A stretch of DNA of 64,000 bases from Anderseniella sp. Alg231-50 (GCF_900149695.1 NZ_LT703003.1:620001-684000); one strand, 5' to 3'; positions 9,313 through 21,169 are shown, counted from the stretch's first letter. Numbers and translations are program-made. The notes: a model not told the origin generated them from the letters alone.

Positions 9313-10660
9313 ATCTGCGTGCCGTACCGGATACCTGGCTCGGTGTTTCGTTGCGATGCAGCGCCAGCACATTGCCGGCAAGGTACAATGACCCGCCAAT
9401 GACTATTCTGGCAGGTGTGTCGGCTCCTGTGATCTCGCCTGCAGCCCGCAGGGCATGTTCCAGGCTGTCATAGGGCCTCGCATCGAGCCCGGTCGCGATC
9501 GCATCACGGGCCAGCCCGACAGCCGGGATGGTATTTTCTTCACCCGGGATCGCGATGGCCATGACCTTCTGCACCAGCCCGGCGAACGGACCGAGATAGC
9601 CATCGGCGCGTTTTGTATTGAGCATGCCCGTTACCAGCACGAGCGGGCGCGGTGACCGCTCATCCAGGTCTGCCAGCGTATCCGCCACTGCGCGTCCCGC
9701 TGACGGGTTATGCCCGCCATCGAGCCATATTTCCGTACCTGCGGGCACCAGCGTGTGCAGGTAACCCGGTTCAAGCCGCTCCATGCGGGCAGACCACTTC
9801 ACGCGTGCCAGACCCGTGGCAACATGGTCAGCGCTAATACGCCCATCCCGCAGCGTCCTTATTGCCGCGATTGCCAGACCCGCATTGTCGATCTGGAACC
9901 GGCCCGACAAAGACGGCAGGTCAAGGTCAAGCAGGCCGTTTTCGTCCTGAAACACCATGCGCCCGTACTGTTCGAAGCACTGGAAATCCTGACTGGCGAT
10001 TTTCAGGGGTGCGCCGACCTTTGCCGCAACCGTCTCGATTGCCGCACGTGCTTCATCGTGCTGGATACCGACACAGGCGGGTCGCCCCTGCTTCAGTATC
10101 CCGGCCTTTTCCATCGCGATTTTCGCCAGCGTATCACCGAGATACTGTTCGTGGTCCATGTCGACCGGCGTGATGACGCTGACCGCCGGTTCCGCGACGA
10201 TATTCGTAGCATCCAGCCTGCCACCAAGCCCCACTTCCAGCAGCACGTAATCTGCCGGCGTGCGAGCGAAAGCCAGCATGGCGGCAGCTGTTGTTATCTC
10301 GAAGAAAGTGATTGGCTCACCCGCATTGGCCTGTTCGCATTCCTCCAGCAGGTCAACCAGCGCCGGTTCCGCAATCAGGTCGCCGCCACCGGGGGCGCCC
10401 AGCGAGATGCGCTCGTGAAACCTGACGAGATGGGGCGAGGTATAGGCATGAGCACTCAAGCCCGCAGCCTCGATCATGGCGCGCATGCTGGCCAGCGTGG
10501 ACCCCTTGCCGTTGGTGCCGGCTATGTGCACTACCGGCGGCAGCGACAGATGCGGGTTTCCCAACGCGTCGAGAATACGCCACATCCGGTCCAGCGACAG
10601 GTCGATTATCTTGGGATGCAGCTCAAGCAGCCGCATCAGGATGGCATCGCTGACGGCCAT
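9311..10660 (-). CDS. folC: Bifunctional folylpolyglutamate/dihydrofolate synthase
   Basis: A 449-residue Mur-ligase-like enzyme that adds glutamate to folates. The P-loop is HIAGTNGKGSTLA near residue 48; FEITTAAAMLAF and GLGGRLDATN are the family's ATP- and metal-site segments, and LDGGHNPSAG is the C-terminal domain signature. It is the last gene of a minus-strand operon and starts six bases after accD ends. Folate polyglutamates are also the carriers needed by the C1 genes at the right end of this window, but no direct link is implied. Confidence 0.95.
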   Translation of the reverse strand: MAVSDAILMRLLELHPKIIDLSLDRMWRILDALGNPHLSLPPVVHIAGTNGKGSTLASMRAMIEAAGLSAHAYTSPHLVRFHERISLGAPGGGDLIAEPALVDLLEECEQANAGEPITFFEITTAAAMLAFARTPADYVLLEVGLGGRLDATNIVAEPAVSVITPVDMDHEQYLGDTLAKIAMEKAGILKQGRPACVGIQHDEARAAIETVAAKVGAPLKIASQDFQCFEQYGRMVFQDENGLLDLDLPSLSGRFQIDNAGLAIAAIRTLRDGRISADHVATGLARVKWSARMERLEPGYLHTLVPAGTEIWLDGGHNPSAGRAVADTLADLDERSPRPLVLVTGMLNTKRADGYLGPFAGLVQKVMAIAIPGEENTIPAVGLARDAIATGLDARPYDSLEHALRAAGEITGADTPARIVIGGSLYLAGNVLALHRNETPSQVSGTARR

Positions 10661-10666
10661 GTCGGA

Positions 10667-11599
10667 TCAGGCCTCGGTGTCGGCTGGTACCGCTTCAGGC
10701 TGTGATGCCTCATCTGGCGCCGGCAACTGCACAGCTTGTGCAGGCGTCGGCTGCCGCATCAGCATGTGCAGTACGTTCGACAGCGTGGCGCGCAATTCAT
10801 GCCGGTGCACAACCATGTCCACCATGCCGTGCTCGCGCAGATACTCGGAGCGCTGGAATCCGTCGGGGAGTTTTTCGCGGATGGTCTGCTCGATGACGCG
10901 CGGACCGGCAAAACCGATCAGTGCACCCGGTTCTGCGATGTGAATGTCACCCAGCATGGCGTAGGAGGCAGTAACGCCGCCGGTGGTCGGGTGTGTCAGC
11001 ACCACGATGTACGGCACACCAGCCTCGCGCAAACGCTGCACGCCGACGGTTGTACGTGGAAGCTGCATCAGTGACAGGATACCCTCCTGCATGCGCGCGC
11101 CACCGGATGCCGCATACAGGATCAATGGCAGCTTGTTGTCTGCCGCCTCGAACATGGCGGTCACGATGCCCTCGCCTGCGGCCATGCCCAGCGACCCGCC
11201 CATGAAGGCGAAATCCTGCACGACAGCCACGGCCTCAAGCCCGTCAATATGGCCGCGGCCGGCAACAATGGCGTCCTTGCGGTCGGCCTTGGCGCGGGCT
11301 TCCTTCAGCCGGTCGGCATATTTGCGCTCATCACGGAATTTCAGCGGATCAACAACCACATCCGGCAGAGCAATGTCCGTCCACTTCTCATCGTCGAATG
11401 TATGCTTGAGCCGGGCTTCCGGCGCCATGCGCATGTGGTAACCGGAGCGCGGAATTACGAACTGGTTGGCCTCCAGATCACGATAGAACACCATCTCGCC
11501 GGTTTCCGGGCATTTCACCCACATGTTCTCCGGCACATCCCGTTTGGTGCCGAGAATGCCGCTGATCTTTGGCCTGACGAAGTTCTTGATCCAGTTCAT
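10667..11599 (-). CDS. accD: Acetyl-CoA carboxylase carboxyltransferase subunit beta
   Basis: A 310-residue crotonase-fold subunit that with AccA transfers CO2 from biotin to acetyl-CoA for fatty acid synthesis. [20 protein letters not shown] and [14 protein letters not shown] mark the CoA-binding fold. The N-terminal zinc ribbon of the E. coli protein is degenerate: only one cysteine remains in [12 protein letters not shown], as is usual in alphaproteobacteria. It lies between trpA and folC in the same strand, an arrangement typical of Rhizobiales. Confidence 0.96.
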   Translation of the reverse strand: MNWIKNFVRPKISGILGTKRDVPENMWVKCPETGEMVFYRDLEANQFVIPRSGYHMRMAPEARLKHTFDDEKWTDIALPDVVVDPLKFRDERKYADRLKEARAKADRKDAIVAGRGHIDGLEAVAVVQDFAFMGGSLGMAAGEGIVTAMFEAADNKLPLILYAASGGARMQEGILSLMQLPRTTVGVQRLREAGVPYIVVLTHPTTGGVTASYAMLGDIHIAEPGALIGFAGPRVIEQTIREKLPDGFQRSEYLREHGMVDMVVHRHELRATLSNVLHMLMRQPTPAQAVQLPAPDEASQPEAVPADTEA

Positions 11600-11605
11600 A
11601 AGCGC

Positions 11606-12442
11606 CTATCCGTTCCGTCCCTGACGCACACCTTGTGCCAGTTCGCTGACCAGTTTTAGCACATTGGATACGGTTGTGTCCGTTGCAGCTCCCTCGGCGT
11701 CAAGGCTTTCCTTGATGGTGTTGACCAGGGCCGATCCTACCACCACCCCGTCCGCACCGGACGCAATGCCGGCCGCCTGTTCAGCCGAACGCACGCCGAA
11801 ACCGACCGCAACCGGCAAATCCGTATGACGCTTGATGCGGGAAACCGCTTCATTGACCCGTGAAATGTCCGGTGCCTTGGAGCCGGTGATACCGGTTACC
11901 GACACATAATAGACAAAGCCGGAGGTATTGGTGAGCACCTTCGGCAGACGCTTGTCGTCGGTTGTCGGTGTCGCCAGCCGGATGAAGTTCAAACCCTCGT
12001 TCAGCGCCGGGATGCACAGTTCATGGTCTTCTTCCGGCGGCAGATCAACGACGATGAGACCGTCGACACCGGCAGCCTTGGCGTCCGCAATGAACTTGTC
12101 CACTCCATAGATGTAGATCGGATTGTAATACCCCATCAGCACGATCGGCGTGTCGTTGTCACCTTTGCGGAATTCACTGACCAGCTCCAGGGTCTTGATC
12201 ATGTTCTGACCAGCCCCCAGGGCGCGCAGGGATGAAGCCTGGATGGCCGGGCCATCCGCCATCGGATCGGTAAACGGCATGCCGAGCTCGATAATGTCGG
12301 CACCGGCGCCCGGCAATGCACGCAGCAGCTCCAGCGAGGTGTCATAGCCCGGGTCACCGGCGGTGACGAAGGTGACCAATGCTGCCCGGCCTTGCGCCTT
12401 CAAGTCGGCAAAACGGGCTTCAATACGGGTTCCGGCACTCAC
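11606..12442 (-). CDS. trpA: Tryptophan synthase alpha subunit
   Basis: A 278-residue TIM barrel that cleaves indole-3-glycerol phosphate. The segment [14 protein letters not shown] contains the catalytic glutamate and aspartate region, and the phosphate-binding loops VGFGVRS and [12 protein letters not shown] are present. Its start overlaps the trpB stop by four bases, so the subunits of the alpha2beta2 enzyme are translationally coupled. Confidence 0.97.
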   Translation of the reverse strand: MSAGTRIEARFADLKAQGRAALVTFVTAGDPGYDTSLELLRALPGAGADIIELGMPFTDPMADGPAIQASSLRALGAGQNMIKTLELVSEFRKGDNDTPIVLMGYYNPIYIYGVDKFIADAKAAGVDGLIVVDLPPEEDHELCIPALNEGLNFIRLATPTTDDKRLPKVLTNTSGFVYYVSVTGITGSKAPDISRVNEAVSRIKRHTDLPVAVGFGVRSAEQAAGIASGADGVVVGSALVNTIKESLDAEGAATDTTVSNVLKLVSELAQGVRQGRNG

Positions 12443-13656
12443 AGCTTCACCCCCAGATGTTCGGCAACGGTAAATATGTCCTTGTCACCGCGTCCGCACA
12501 TGTTCATGACCATCAGATGGTCGGCGGGTTTTTCCGGCGCTATCTGCATCACCTTGGCAAGGGCATGACATGGTTCGAGTGCGGGAATAATTCCCTCCAG
12601 CTTGCAGCACAGCTTGAATGCCTCAAGGGCTTCCTCATCGGTAGCGGAAATGTAGGTAACGCGACCGGTGTCATTGAGCCAGGAATGCTCCGGCCCGATG
12701 CCGGGATAATCCAGCCCGGCGGAAATCGAGTGCGCCTCGTTGATCTGGCCATCGTCGTCCATCAGCAGATAGGTGCGGTTGCCGTGCAGGACGCCAGGCC
12801 GGCCACCGGTGATCGAGGCTGCGTGCTCGTCGGTGTCGACACCGCGGCCGGCGGCTTCCACTCCGATGATTTCAACGGACCCATCATCGAGGAACGGGTG
12901 GAACAGGCCCATGGCATTTGAACCGCCGCCAATGGCCGCAATCAGCGAGTCCGGCAGGCGGCCTTCGCGCCTGTGCATCTGATCCTTGGTTTCACGGCCG
13001 ATGACGGCCTGGAAATCGCGCACCATGGCCGGATACGGATGCGGGCCGGCGACCGTGCCGATGCAGTAGAAGGTGTCGTCCACATTTGACACCCAGTCCC
13101 GCAGTGCCTCGTTCATGGCGTCCTTCAGGGTCGAGCGCCCGGATGTGACCGGCACAACTTCGGCACCCAGGAGTTTCATGCGGAACACGTTCGGCGCCTG
13201 CCGCTCAACGTCCGTCGCGCCCATATAGACAATGCACTCAAGTCCAAAGCGGGCACAGGCGGTGGCCGTGGCCACACCATGCTGCCCGGCGCCGGTTTCG
13301 GCAATGATGCGGCTCTTGCCCATGCGCCTGGCCAGCAGGATCTGGCCCATGACATTGTTGATCTTGTGGGCGCCGGTATGGTTCAGCTCATCACGCTTGA
13401 AGTAGATTTTCGCACCGCCAAGATGTTCGGTCAGGCGCTCGGCAAAGTACAATGGCGATGGCCGGCCGACATAATGTTCCAGAAAGTCATCCAGTTCCTC
13501 CTGATAGGCTGGATCCTTCTGTGCTGCAGCATAGGCTGCTTCCAGTTCAAGAATGTTCGGCATCAGTGTTTCGGCGACAAAGCGGCCGCCGTAAATGCCG
13601 AACAAGCCGGTTTCATCCGGGCCGGTGCGATATGAATTGGGTGCAGACGTACTCAT
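12439..13656 (-). CDS. trpB: Tryptophan synthase beta subunit
   Basis: A 405-residue PLP enzyme that condenses indole with serine. HTGAHKINN contains the PLP lysine and GGGSNAMG binds the cofactor phosphate. The ATG at 13656 (MSTSAPN) is preferred to one at 13671 because GAGAG lies eight bases before it. It is followed by trpA with an overlap and preceded by trpF with an 80-base gap. Confidence 0.97.
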   Translation of the reverse strand: MSTSAPNSYRTGPDETGLFGIYGGRFVAETLMPNILELEAAYAAAQKDPAYQEELDDFLEHYVGRPSPLYFAERLTEHLGGAKIYFKRDELNHTGAHKINNVMGQILLARRMGKSRIIAETGAGQHGVATATACARFGLECIVYMGATDVERQAPNVFRMKLLGAEVVPVTSGRSTLKDAMNEALRDWVSNVDDTFYCIGTVAGPHPYPAMVRDFQAVIGRETKDQMHRREGRLPDSLIAAIGGGSNAMGLFHPFLDDGSVEIIGVEAAGRGVDTDEHAASITGGRPGVLHGNRTYLLMDDDGQINEAHSISAGLDYPGIGPEHSWLNDTGRVTYISATDEEALEAFKLCCKLEGIIPALEPCHALAKVMQIAPEKPADHLMVMNMCGRGDKDIFTVAEHLGVKL

Positions 13657-13738
13657 TTGTTCAACTCTCATTTACAACACGGCAGTGCCGGATAAAGACA
13701 CGTGCTGCTCAAACTTCCAGACAGCCCGATCTGATGTT

Positions 13739-14392
13739 CTACCCGTGCTGGCGCACGGCCTCAATGAATTTCACGATGGCTGCGGCATCCTTGACGCCGG
13801 GCGAGGTCTCCACGCCGGACGAGACATCAACAGCCGGCGCGCCGGTAACGCGGATGGCCTCGCCGACATTGTCTGCTTCAAGCCCGCCCGACAGCATGAA
13901 ACCCTCGCGCAGACCGCCTTGCGGCAGCAGGTCCCAGTCGAACAAGATGCCGTTGCCGCCGGGCAATGCATTGGCCAGCGTCTCCGGCGCCTTGGCGTCG
14001 AACAGCACCATCGCGGCAACCTCTTCATATGTGCTCGCTGCCTCGATATCCGCGGCATCCGCAACCTTGATGACCTTGATTACGGGAACGCCTGTACGGG
14101 CGTGTATCTCAGCAATGCGGTCAACCGTCTCCGAGCCGTGCACCTGAAAGAAATCGGGCTTCACCTCGGCGTTGATCCGGTCAATCAGCGCATCTTCAGC
14201 ATCAACGACCACTGCCACGATTTTTGACCGACCGCGCGCCAGGGTAGCAAGACCCTGCGCCACCTGGGTTGAAACGTTCCGCGGACTGGGACCATAAAAC
14301 ATAAAACCCACGTAATCTGTACCTGCCTCAACTGCAGCGCGCACGTGGGCCGGGTCCGATAGGCCGCAGATCTTGATTTTTGTCTTGCTCAC
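13739..14392 (-). CDS. trpF: Phosphoribosylanthranilate isomerase
   Basis: A 217-residue TIM barrel with the start motif KIKICGLSDP and the phosphate-binding end LSGGLEADNV. The GTG at 14392 is placed four bases after the pyrF stop, which suits an operon; an upstream ATG at 14419 would overlap pyrF by 23 bases and add nine residues without a clear ribosome site. It carries out the third step of tryptophan synthesis from chorismate. Confidence 0.93.
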   Translation of the reverse strand: MSKTKIKICGLSDPAHVRAAVEAGTDYVGFMFYGPSPRNVSTQVAQGLATLARGRSKIVAVVVDAEDALIDRINAEVKPDFFQVHGSETVDRIAEIHARTGVPVIKVIKVADAADIEAASTYEEVAAMVLFDAKAPETLANALPGGNGILFDWDLLPQGGLREGFMLSGGLEADNVGEAIRVTGAPAVDVSSGVETSPGVKDAAAIVKFIEAVRQHG

Positions 14393-14396
14393 CGGC

Positions 14397-15095
14397 TCAT
14401 CCTTCCAGGCTGGCTGCAATAGCTGCAGCGGCAGCAGCCGGATCCCCGGCCTGGGTAATCGGACGGCCGATGACCAGGATATCGGCCCCGTCGGCGCGGG
14501 CTGCGCGCGGTGTGGCTATGCGTTTCTGATCCTGCACCTCCGCTCCTGCCGGGCGCACACCGGGTACAACTGTCATGAATTCAGCACCACAGGCCGCCTT
14601 GATGGCCGCGATGTCGTGCGGCGAGCACACAACGCCGTCCAGGCCGGACTGTTTCGACAACCGAGCTAGCTTTACAACGGTTTGCGCCGTATCTGACGCG
14701 GGATCAAAACCTGCCGCGTGAATGTCTGCATCGGACAGGCTGGTCAGTATGGTCACACCGATCAGCCTGGCTTTGCCGTCGACTGCTTTCGCGGCAGCCT
14801 CAAGCATGGCCGGGCCGCCCGATGCGTGGACGTTTACTATCGCCGGTGCCGGGGCCAGCGACATCAAAGAGGTCAATCCTTGCGCCACCGTATTGGGTAT
14901 GTCGTGCAATTTCAGGTCCAGGAACAACGGCACACCCTGCGCAGCAAGCTTTTCATAGCCAACCCGGCCCGCGCGATAGAACAGCTCCATGCCGACCTTT
15001 GCCATGCCGACATGGTTCTTCAACTTTCCGGCCATCGCAGCAGCCTGCGAAGGGTCGGGCGTGTCTAGCGCAACACAGATAGGATTCTGGAACAT
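14397..15095 (-). CDS. pyrF: Orotidine 5'-phosphate decarboxylase
   Basis: A 232-residue TIM barrel that makes UMP. The catalytic Lys-Asp array is seen in LFLDLKLHDIPNTV, and GVRPAGAE plus DILVIGRPITQA are the phosphate-binding C-terminal motifs. It lies directly upstream of trpF in the same operon; this placement inside the trp block is a small local variation on the usual gene order. Confidence 0.96.
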   Translation of the reverse strand: MFQNPICVALDTPDPSQAAAMAGKLKNHVGMAKVGMELFYRAGRVGYEKLAAQGVPLFLDLKLHDIPNTVAQGLTSLMSLAPAPAIVNVHASGGPAMLEAAAKAVDGKARLIGVTILTSLSDADIHAAGFDPASDTAQTVVKLARLSKQSGLDGVVCSPHDIAAIKAACGAEFMTVVPGVRPAGAEVQDQKRIATPRAARADGADILVIGRPITQAGDPAAAAAAIAASLEG

Positions 15096-15136
15096 GACAA
15101 CTCTTGGATTTCAGCCTGACACCACGGATGGGTTCG

Positions 15137-15475
15137 TCATGCCTGGCTTTTTTGGTTCACAACCGGCACAAGTCCTGTTGCGTCACTGGGTTTACGTTCG
15201 GTGGGAACGTCCGGTTTGGCGGTCTGGGCCAACCGCGCCGCCTTGCGCCACTTTCCCTGCCGCAGCCATACCACAACGCCGCCAACAATCATGCCGATAA
15301 ACATGCCGGCAAACAGCAACAGGTAGGTGGGCATCGAAATTACCAACCAGGGGTCTGCCTTGTTGATCGGGTCAAACGAGACATCGGTCCAGTGGCGGTT
15401 GGCAACGGCGAAACTGACCAGCAGAACTGCCACCGGCGCGCCAATGATCCATGAAATTATGCGTTTTGCCGTCAC
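15137..15475 (-). CDS. lapA: LapA-domain inner membrane protein
   Basis: A 112-residue protein with two hydrophobic segments (about residues 7-27 and 45-70) followed by a basic, hydrophilic tail. This is the pattern of the LapA/DUF1049 family, whose E. coli member works with LapB in lipopolysaccharide assembly control. It is located between ihfB and pyrF, a position it holds in many Rhizobiales. No LapB partner is visible nearby. Confidence 0.75.
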   Translation of the reverse strand: MTAKRIISWIIGAPVAVLLVSFAVANRHWTDVSFDPINKADPWLVISMPTYLLLFAGMFIGMIVGGVVVWLRQGKWRKAARLAQTAKPDVPTERKPSDATGLVPVVNQKSQA

Positions 15476-15543
15476 GACAATTGTGCCTGTTCCAGAGTGC
15501 TGTACACCCGGCTCGTTCGCATGTGACGAGCCGTCTTGGTCTG

Positions 15544-15834
15544 TTAAACGTCCTTGCCGCCATTAAGGCGCTCACGCAACTCCTTGCCGGTCTTGAAGAA
15601 CGGGACGCGCTTGGCTTCCACCTTGACCGGTTCACCGGTACGCGGATTACGGCCCTGACGGGCATCACGCTGTTTCACCGAGAACGCGCCGAAGCCACGC
15701 AACTCAACCCGATTTTCCTCCGCCATGGCTCCGGTGATTTCATCAAAAACCGTATTCACGATACGCTCAACGTCGCGATGAAACAGGTGCGGATGGCGTA
15801 TTGCTATCTCCTGAATAAGCTCGGACTTGATCAT
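15544..15834 (-). CDS. ihfB: Integration host factor subunit beta
   Basis: A 96-residue DNA-bending protein of the HU/IHF family: [29 protein letters not shown] is split here by family signature GFGAF and the DNA-minor-groove arm GRNPRTGE. With IHF-alpha it bends DNA at sites that include sigma-54 promoters, several of which occur in the polysaccharide locus of this window. It is transcribed with or downstream of sppA. Confidence 0.95.
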   Translation of the reverse strand: MIKSELIQEIAIRHPHLFHRDVERIVNTVFDEITGAMAEENRVELRGFGAFSVKQRDARQGRNPRTGEPVKVEAKRVPFFKTGKELRERLNGGKDV

Positions 15835-15909
15835 GGCAAATTTACCCCCTCAGGGTTAAAACTAACTGTGTGATTGTTTTTGGCACAACATCGCGCCTCA
15901 AACCAGCAA

Positions 15910-16869
15910 TTATCGCAAATTAGGGTGCCAAAGCACCAACAGCCCGTCAAGCTTTACCGTGCGGGCCTCAAGAGCATCGACCGCCGCGGAAAACCCGAGC
16001 CAGCTGGCGACCTTGCGCAGTCCAAACAGGCCCAGACTTCCGGCTCCGGTTGCCGGTGCCGGCTCCCAGTCGATGACTTTCATGTCCTTGGAAATCTTGT
16101 GCTCGGCTGACAACCATTCAATTGCTTCGTCCTCGCCGCCAAGCTTGTCTACGAGTTTGGCTGTCAGCGCCTGGCGCCCGGTAAACACTCGGCCATCAGA
16201 AATCAGCGTCATCTGCGGCCCAGACAGTTTGCGGCGTTCTTTCACCAGATCGGTGAACCACACGAAGCTGTCACGGATCATTGCATCAGTGACAGCAAGC
16301 GTTTCAGCCGTGGGATCGGAGAACATGTTCGGTTCCGCCTTCAGCGCACCTGACTTGCGGTTCTGCATGGCGATACCGATACTGTTCATCAGCTTCTCCA
16401 CCTGCGCCCATTGAAAGATCACGCCGACAGACCCGGTGATGGAATTGCCACGTGCCACGATATGATCGGCTGCGATCGCCGTAATGTATCCGCCAGACGC
16501 GGCAACCGTGTTCATCACCGCCACGACCGGCCGGTCCTTGGCAATGATGCGCAGGCGCTCGTAGATGGCTTCAGAACCGGCTGTCGTGCCTCCGGGGCTG
16601 TCAATGTGAACCAGCAGCGCCTTGACCTGCTTGGCTTTCTCGATGTCGCGCAACATGTCGAGTGTCTTTGTATCACCGGTGATCACGCCTTCGACCCGGA
16701 TGCGCGCGACATGGTCTGAACGTTTGCCCAGGCTGAAGCCCGACCCGTTGCTGCCATAGGCGAGCGCCACCAGCGTGACGACACCCAGCACAATACATAT
16801 GGCGCGCCAGAACGAAACACGGCGGCGCATCTTGCGGCGAACGATCAGATTATCAACGTCAAGGGACAT
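15910..16869 (-). CDS. sppA: Signal peptide peptidase SppA (S49 family)
   Basis: A 319-residue membrane-anchored serine peptidase of the short S49 type. One transmembrane helix occupies about residues 20-38. The serine nucleophile is in AASGGYITA and the general-base lysine in RKSGALKAEP; HIDSPGGT is the oxyanion region. The ATG at 16869 (MSLDVDN) is preferred over a start 60 bases upstream because the longer N-terminus has no counterpart in the family. It degrades cleaved signal peptides in the inner membrane. Confidence 0.92.
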   Translation of the reverse strand: MSLDVDNLIVRRKMRRRVSFWRAICIVLGVVTLVALAYGSNGSGFSLGKRSDHVARIRVEGVITGDTKTLDMLRDIEKAKQVKALLVHIDSPGGTTAGSEAIYERLRIIAKDRPVVAVMNTVAASGGYITAIAADHIVARGNSITGSVGVIFQWAQVEKLMNSIGIAMQNRKSGALKAEPNMFSDPTAETLAVTDAMIRDSFVWFTDLVKERRKLSGPQMTLISDGRVFTGRQALTAKLVDKLGGEDEAIEWLSAEHKISKDMKVIDWEPAPATGAGSLGLFGLRKVASWLGFSAAVDALEARTVKLDGLLVLWHPNLR

Positions 16870-16930
16870 GGGGCGGGTTTCCGGTTGGTTGGAGCTGACT
16901 GGTTGTAAGGAACAATGTAGTGAAATCAAG

Positions 16931-17120
16931 ATCGTCCTTCAATCTGCACTTCACAGATTGGAGAAAGAGGATCGGCCGGCATGAGATCGTCCTTCAATCT
17001 GCACTTCACAGATTGGAGAAAGAGGATCGGCCGGCATGAGATCGTCCTTCAATCTGCACTTCACAGATTGGAGAAAGAGGACCGGCCGGCATGAGATCGT
17101 CCTTCAACCTGCACGTCGCA
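16931..17120. repeat. Tandem repeat, period 55 bp, three full copies plus a diverged partial copy
   Basis: Copies begin at 16931, 16986 and 17041, each starting ATCGTCCTTCAATCTG, and a fourth, diverged and cut short, begins at 17096. The first two copies are identical across the unit; the third differs at one base (GGACC instead of GGATC). Each unit contains the hairpin AATCTG-CACTTCA-CAGATT and ends in CGGCCGGC. The array fills the 328-bp gap between sppA and rpsA together with the rpsA terminator. No open reading frame of note is present. Confidence 0.9.
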
Positions 17121-17131
17121 GACCGGAAAAC

Positions 17132-17167
17132 AAAAAAAACCGGCCAGCAGATACCTGCTGACCGGTT
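17132..17167 (-). terminator. Rho-independent terminator of rpsA
   Basis: Read on the minus strand, AACCGG-T-CAGCAG and CTGCTG-G-CCGGTT pair with one central mismatch around a GTAT loop and are followed by a run of eight T. It lies 30 bases after the rpsA stop and separates rpsA from sppA. Confidence 0.9.
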
Positions 17168-17197
17168 GTTAGTGTCACTGGTGCAGAAACGCGGGCA

Positions 17198-18919
17198 TCA
17201 GTCTTCCGACTTTTCGTCCGCGCCTGCCTTGTTCAAAGCCGCACCCAGAATGTCGCCGAGCGACGCGCCGGAGTCCGAAGACCCGTACTGTTCGACGGCA
17301 GCCTTTTCTTCTGCGATTTCCAGAGCCTTGATCGACAGACCGACCTTGCGGGCCGCCTTGTCGAACTGGGTGATGCGGGCATCGACCTTCTCACCGACGG
17401 CAAAGCGCTCAGGACGCTGTTCCGAGCGGTCACGAGCCAGGTCAGAGCGGCGGATGAACGCAGTCATGTCGGTTTCTGCGATCTTCACCTCGATGCCGTT
17501 TTCCTGCACTTCGGTGATTTCGCAGGTCACGGTCGCACCCTTGCGCATGCCACCGGAGGCAGCACCTTCCATCGGATCGCCGCCAAGCTGCTTGATGCCC
17601 AGCGAGATGCGCTCCTTTTCCTGGTCCACGTCAAGCACGATGGCCTTGACCATGTCGCCCTTGGTGTAGTCCTGGATGGCTTCTTCACCGGACCGGTTCC
17701 AGTCCAGGTCGGACAGGTGAACCATGCCGTCGACATCGCCTTCAAGGCCAATGAACAGGCCGAACTCGGTGATGTTCTTGATCTCACCTTCAACGTGGGT
17801 GTTCTGCGGATAGCGTTCTGCAAACGATGCCCACGGATTGTCGGTGGTCTGCTTCAGGCCGAGCGAGACACGGCGCTTTGCCGGATCGACTTCGAGCACT
17901 TCCACTTCGATTTCTTCCGATGTGGAAACGATCTTGCCAGGATGCACGTTCTTCTTGGTCCAGCTCATTTCGGAAACGTGGACAAGACCTTCAATGCCTT
18001 CTTCCAGTTCAACGAATGCACCGTAATCGGTGATGTTGGTGACACGGCCCTTGACGCGCATGCCGACCGGATACTTGGCTTCGACGCCTTCCCATGGATC
18101 GCTTTCAAGCTGCTTCATGCCGAGGCTGATGCGCTGGGTTTCAGGGTTGATCTTGACGATCTGCACCTTGACGGTCTGGCCAACGGCGAGAACATCGGTC
18201 GGATGGTTGACGCGCTTCCAGGAAATGTCGGTGACGTGCAGGAGACCGTCAATGCCGCCGAGGTCAACGAACGCACCGTAGTCGGTGATGTTCTTGACCA
18301 CGCCTTCGACCTGCTGGCCTTCGGCAAGGTTCTGAACCAGCTCGGAGCGCTGTTCGGCGCGGGTTTCTTCCATGATGGCGCGGCGCGACACAACGATGTT
18401 GCCACGGCGCTTGTCCATTTTCAGCACCTGGAAGGGCTGGGTCATGTTCATCAGCGGGGTCACGTCGCGAACCGGGCGAATGTCGACCTGGGATCCGGGC
18501 AGGAAGGCCACGGCTCCGCCAAGGTCCACTGTAAAGCCGCCTTTGACGCGTCCGAAGATAACGCCGTCAACGCGCTCATTGTCTTCGAATGATTTTTCCA
18601 GACGCACCCAGGCTTCTTCGCGCCGTGCCTTGTCGCGTGACAGCACGGCTTCGCCCATGGCGTTTTCAATCCGGTCGAGGAACACTTCAACTTCATCGCC
18701 GACCGTCAGGTCCTGATCCTGTCCGGGTGTGCGGAACTCGCGCAGCGGTACACGACCCTCGGTCTTCAGACCGACGTCGATAATGGCCAGGTCGTTTTCA
18801 ATGGCGATGATCTTGCCTTTGACAACGGTGCCTTCTGCATTGGTTTCTTCGTTGAAGCTCGCATCGAGCATAGCCGCGAAATCATCGCGGGTGGGGTTAA
18901 GAGAGCTGGTTTCAGCCAT
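17198..18919 (-). CDS. rpsA: 30S ribosomal protein S1
   Basis: A 573-residue protein made of six S1 RNA-binding domains; repeated segments such as NITDYGAFVDLGGIDGLLHVTDISW and similar ones recur about every 85 residues. It binds mRNA at the 30S subunit. The ATG at 18919 gives MAETSSLNP; an in-frame TTG directly before it is less likely. The 238-base leader up to cmk has no convincing gene and could take part in S1 autoregulation. Confidence 0.97.
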   Translation of the reverse strand: MAETSSLNPTRDDFAAMLDASFNEETNAEGTVVKGKIIAIENDLAIIDVGLKTEGRVPLREFRTPGQDQDLTVGDEVEVFLDRIENAMGEAVLSRDKARREEAWVRLEKSFEDNERVDGVIFGRVKGGFTVDLGGAVAFLPGSQVDIRPVRDVTPLMNMTQPFQVLKMDKRRGNIVVSRRAIMEETRAEQRSELVQNLAEGQQVEGVVKNITDYGAFVDLGGIDGLLHVTDISWKRVNHPTDVLAVGQTVKVQIVKINPETQRISLGMKQLESDPWEGVEAKYPVGMRVKGRVTNITDYGAFVELEEGIEGLVHVSEMSWTKKNVHPGKIVSTSEEIEVEVLEVDPAKRRVSLGLKQTTDNPWASFAERYPQNTHVEGEIKNITEFGLFIGLEGDVDGMVHLSDLDWNRSGEEAIQDYTKGDMVKAIVLDVDQEKERISLGIKQLGGDPMEGAASGGMRKGATVTCEITEVQENGIEVKIAETDMTAFIRRSDLARDRSEQRPERFAVGEKVDARITQFDKAARKVGLSIKALEIAEEKAAVEQYGSSDSGASLGDILGAALNKAGADEKSED

Positions 18920-19157
18920 CAATAAAGCCTTCTTTCAATCAATAAATATGCCTGGCCCACGGAAATAACCGCAGGACGTCCCGATTTGCGCTGATTATCC
19001 GGCCGGTAATGGTCGGATATGGGTTGGGCAGCACGGGCACCAAACACTGGTTCTTGCTCATGTTGAATGCCGAGCACCACCATCGCCTGTTCCAGAAGGT
19101 GGCGAGAGCAGATGATTTTGATCGGCATCCAGGAACAAATTTAGGGGCGATCCGCCT

Positions 19158-19816
19158 TCAAGCAGATTGCCCCCGCTCATTCAAAACGCTTTCGACGAGG
19201 TCCAAAGCGGCCTGGAACGCGGCTTCTATACCCAATTCTGTCGTATCGAGCAAGATGGCGTCTTCAGCCGGCTTCAGGGGCGCGACGGCGCGGCCACTGT
19301 CGCGCTCGTCGCGACGGCGGATATCGGCCAGCACATTTTCATAGCTGAGCTCGTCGCCACGGCCCGCATGTTCGAGATGACGGCGCTGGGCACGGGTCTC
19401 GGGTTGCGCGGTAACAAACAGCTTGGCATCGGCATCAGGACACACAACCGTGCCGATATCACGCCCGTCCAGCACGGCACCCGGCGGCGTCGCCGCAAAG
19501 TTGCGCTGAAACTCCAGCAATGCCGAGCGCACCGCCGGAATGGCGGCAACCTGCGACGCTGCCTCACCGGCACCGGGCGAGCGCAGCTGGTCTTCTGAAT
19601 AGAAGGACGGATCAAGCGTTTGCGCCGCATTCAGCGCCGCCGGCTGGTCGTCCGGCCTGGCACCGGCAGCTTCGACAGCCAACCCGGTTGCCCGGTACAA
19701 TGATCCGGTATCCAGATAGGATAGTCCGTAATAGGCTGCCAGCCGGCGGGCCAGTGTGCCCTTGCCCGATGCCGCCGGGCCGTCAACGGCAATAACCAGG
19801 TGCGGACGGGCGCTCA

Positions 19817-19817
<1 letters not shown>
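19158..19817 (-). CDS. cmk: Cytidylate kinase
   Basis: A 219-residue kinase phosphorylating CMP and dCMP. The P-loop GPAASGKGTLARRLA starts near residue 13, YLDTGSLYRA is the CMP-binding region and VLDGRDIGTVVCPDA the second substrate motif. Its ATG overlaps the aroA stop by one base (TGATG). Confidence 0.96.

Positions 19818-21169
<1,352 letters not shown>

Noticed and set aside
16931-17120. CRISPR array
   Set aside because: The repeats are directly joined with no unique spacers and no cas genes are nearby.
18919-19128. A 69-codon minus-strand frame whose stop overlaps the rpsA start
   Set aside because: The product resembles no family, has no good ribosome site, and the rpsA leader is expected to be untranslated. 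It is kept only as a remote possibility.
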